Positions 4,982 to 6,560 of a DNA stretch of 6,560 nucleotides are shown in pieces (positions within the stretch are counted from its first letter, which is position 1; the number at the start of each line of letters is the position of its first letter). The notes under the pieces were generated by a model. The model saw only the letters and a list, made by a program, of their open reading frames with translations, searched no databases and was not told where the DNA came from. A program made the translations under genes and the position numbers. The DNA is from an uncultured Prevotella sp. (GTDB taxonomy: Bacteria > Bacteroidota > Bacteroidia > Bacteroidales > Bacteroidaceae), in contig URJQ01000133.1 in NCBI GenBank assembly GCA_900548195.1, positions 1-6,560 of the forward strand, in the 5' to 3' direction.

Positions 4982-6487
4982 ATGACTAAAACCGCACTCA
5001 AGAAAGAAGTCATGGAATACGGAATGGTAGCCATAGGTACACTCATGTACGGTATCGGCGTTACCGTATTCATGCTGCCTTACAAGCTCGCCACCGGTGG
5101 TCTCGCAGGTATCTGCGCACTCATCTATTACGCCACCGGACTGGAGATCGAAATCTCCTATGCCATCATCAACACAGTTCTCCTCCTCAGCTCCGCAAAG
5201 CTCTTAGGATGGAAATTCAGCGTCAAGTCACTCTGGGGCTACGGTCTCATCACATTCTGGCTCTGGCTCTGTCAGCGTATCTTCGAAGACCCTGTCACCC
5301 ACGAACTGCCGTTCATCATAGGCGAAAACGAAGCATTCATGGGATGTCTCCTCTGTGCTTTCATCGAAGGATTCGCACTCGCTCTCTGCTTCAATGCCAA
5401 TGGCTCTACTGGTGGCACCGATATCATCGCTGCCGTAATCAATAAATACCGCGACGTATCGCTCGGCATGGCTATCATGGTGACCGATATCATCATCGTA
5501 GGTAGCTCATGGTGGGTGCTCCACGACGTGAGAAAGATTATCTTCGGTTTCGTGCTCCTCATCGTATCAGCACTCACGCTCGACTACTGCACACGAAGGT
5601 TCCATCAGTCCATCATCGTATATATCTTCTCGCGAAACTATAAGCGAATATCGGATGCCATCTCTAAAGCTGGATTCGGACTCACCGTGCTCGACGGCAC
5701 AGGATGGTGGACCAAAACTGAGCGTAAGGTTCTCATGTGCGTTTGCACAAAGCGCCACTCTCGCGAGGTCTTCGAAATCGTAAACAGCGTGGACCCTACC
5801 GCTTTCGTTTCCATCACCAACGCACAAAACGTATATGGTGAAGGCTTCGACATGATGAAGATGAAGATGAAGGGACAGAAGCCTATCCTCGTCTTCTCCA
5901 CTAACAATCAGCATAAGCTCGACGAAGTAAACGACATACTAAGCGACCGCTTCGAAGTGCGCTCGCTCAAGGAAATCGGCTGCTTTGACGAACTGCCGGA
6001 GACCCACCAGACCATCGAAGAGAACGCTCTCGAAAAGGCAAGCTACGTCAATGAGTTCTATGGCTTCGACTGCTTCGCTGATGATACAGCACTCGAAATC
6101 GACGCTCTCAATGGCGAACCAGGCGTTTACAGCGCTCGCTACGCAAATGAAAACGGCAACGACCACAACTCTAAGGCCAACATGGAGAAAGTGCTCCAGA
6201 AGCTCGAAGGAAAGCACGGAGAAGAGCGTAAAGCACGCTTCCGCACTGTCATCTCCCTCATCTATCAGGGACAGACCCACACCTTCGAAGGCATCATCAA
6301 TGGTCACATCACTGAGAAGCCACAGGGCACCGACGGTTTCGGTTACGACCCTATCTTCATGCCTGACGGCTATGACCGCACATTCGCGCAGATGACAGCC
6401 GAAGAGAAAAACCAAATCTCTCACCGTGGCTTGGCAGTAGAGAAATTAGCTAATTTCTTTGCCACTGATAAGAAGAACAAGAGATAA
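4982..6487 (+). CDS. YitT-DUF2179 membrane protein fused to HAM1/RdgB non-canonical purine NTP pyrophosphatase
   Basis: This 501-residue protein joins two functions. Residues about 10-205 form the YitT membrane domain, with six or seven hydrophobic segments and the loop GSTGGTDIIAAVINKY (141-156). DUF2179 (about 213-292) carries GFGLTVLDGTGWW and ERKVLMCVCTKR and should be cytosolic. A short MKMKMK linker leads to a full HAM1/RdgB domain (about 300-495), which hydrolyses ITP, dITP and XTP to the monophosphate and pyrophosphate and so keeps damaged purines out of DNA and RNA. The active-site motifs are all present: STNNQHK (306-312), the acidic helix TIEENALEKA (344-353), the catalytic ADDT with Asp367 and Asp368, GEPGVYSARYA (378-388), FGYDPIF (453-459) and SHRG (480-483). 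The HAM1 part is about as long as free bacterial RdgB (near 200 residues), so nothing is missing. In related genomes, as I recall, yitT-like and rdgB genes are neighbours, which would make this a fusion of adjacent genes. Separate production of the HAM1 half from the linker methionines is also possible. The enzymatic call is strong; the transport role is unknown. Confidence 0.93.
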   Translation: MTKTALKKEVMEYGMVAIGTLMYGIGVTVFMLPYKLATGGLAGICALIYYATGLEIEISYAIINTVLLLSSAKLLGWKFSVKSLWGYGLITFWLWLCQRIFEDPVTHELPFIIGENEAFMGCLLCAFIEGFALALCFNANGSTGGTDIIAAVINKYRDVSLGMAIMVTDIIIVGSSWWVLHDVRKIIFGFVLLIVSALTLDYCTRRFHQSIIVYIFSRNYKRISDAISKAGFGLTVLDGTGWWTKTERKVLMCVCTKRHSREVFEIVNSVDPTAFVSITNAQNVYGEGFDMMKMKMKGQKPILVFSTNNQHKLDEVNDILSDRFEVRSLKEIGCFDELPETHQTIEENALEKASYVNEFYGFDCFADDTALEIDALNGEPGVYSARYANENGNDHNSKANMEKVLQKLEGKHGEERKARFRTVISLIYQGQTHTFEGIINGHITEKPQGTDGFGYDPIFMPDGYDRTFAQMTAEEKNQISHRGLAVEKLANFFATDKKNKR

Positions 6488-6560
6488 TATAATTAGAAGT
6501 GAAAAGTGAAGAGTGAAAAGTGAAAAATCGCCTGCCGGATATTGCTACCCAAGCAAATAT
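6488..6560. other. Spacer downstream of the fusion gene, cut by the window end
   Basis: No gene is visible in these 73 bases. A heptamer array occupies 6498-6526, followed by a GC-richer stretch whose CCGGATA (6536-6542) resembles the CCGGCGGATA edge of the GC-rich elements. It may be the start of another element of the same kind, but the window ends before this can be judged. Confidence 0.5.
6498..6526 (+). repeat. Heptamer array (AGTGAAA units) after the fusion gene
   Basis: Four 7-bp units, AGTGAAA, AGTGAAG, AGTGAAA and AGTGAAA, follow the stop codon after a 10-nt gap. TGA triplets at 6500, 6507, 6514 and 6521 cover all three forward frames. This is the third heptamer array directly behind a gene in this window, with a third unit sequence. 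Confidence 0.85.

Overview
The window looks like chromosome from a Bacteroidales bacterium, most likely of the Prevotella group. Three things point there: a 948-residue leucyl-tRNA synthetase of the Bacteroidetes type, with its characteristic long insertions; start codons preceded by A-rich leaders with no Shine-Dalgarno sequence; and the linkage of leuS, a YitT-type membrane protein and a HAM1/RdgB nucleotide pyrophosphatase. I place the organism from memory of these families, not from a search. All genes I accept lie on the + strand.

Layout. Positions 1-193 hold no gene I recognise. A HigA-type (Xre, helix-turn-helix) antitoxin follows at 194-517 with no toxin gene beside it in the window. 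A five-unit octamer repeat at 517-556 fills the short gap before leuS (566-3412). A structured 191-bp spacer then leads to two tandem paralogues. The second (4982-6487, 501 aa) is a fusion: a YitT membrane domain, a cytosolic DUF2179 domain and a complete, apparently active HAM1/RdgB house-cleaning pyrophosphatase. The first (3604-4842, 412 aa) keeps the membrane and DUF2179 parts, but its HAM1 domain is a shortened remnant. That remnant has lost the catalytic Asp-Asp pair, the FGYDPIF motif and the SHRG motif.

The spacers are as notable as the genes. Each of the last three genes is followed, 8-10 nt after its stop codon, by a tandem array of 7-bp units. The unit differs each time, but each array places stop codons in all three forward frames. 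A 37-bp GC-rich element (34/37 identical) sits downstream of leuS and again downstream of the first paralogue, and each copy can fold into a hairpin. Both paralogues also share an A8-G-A5/7 leader, with the G exactly 11 nt before the ATG.

Functionally, leuS is a housekeeping translation gene. The fusion would place an ITP/XTP-removing enzyme at the membrane, next to a domain of unknown ligand. The first paralogue could be a decaying duplicate or a pseudoenzyme partner. I see no defence system, CRISPR array, tRNA, rRNA or transposase in the window.
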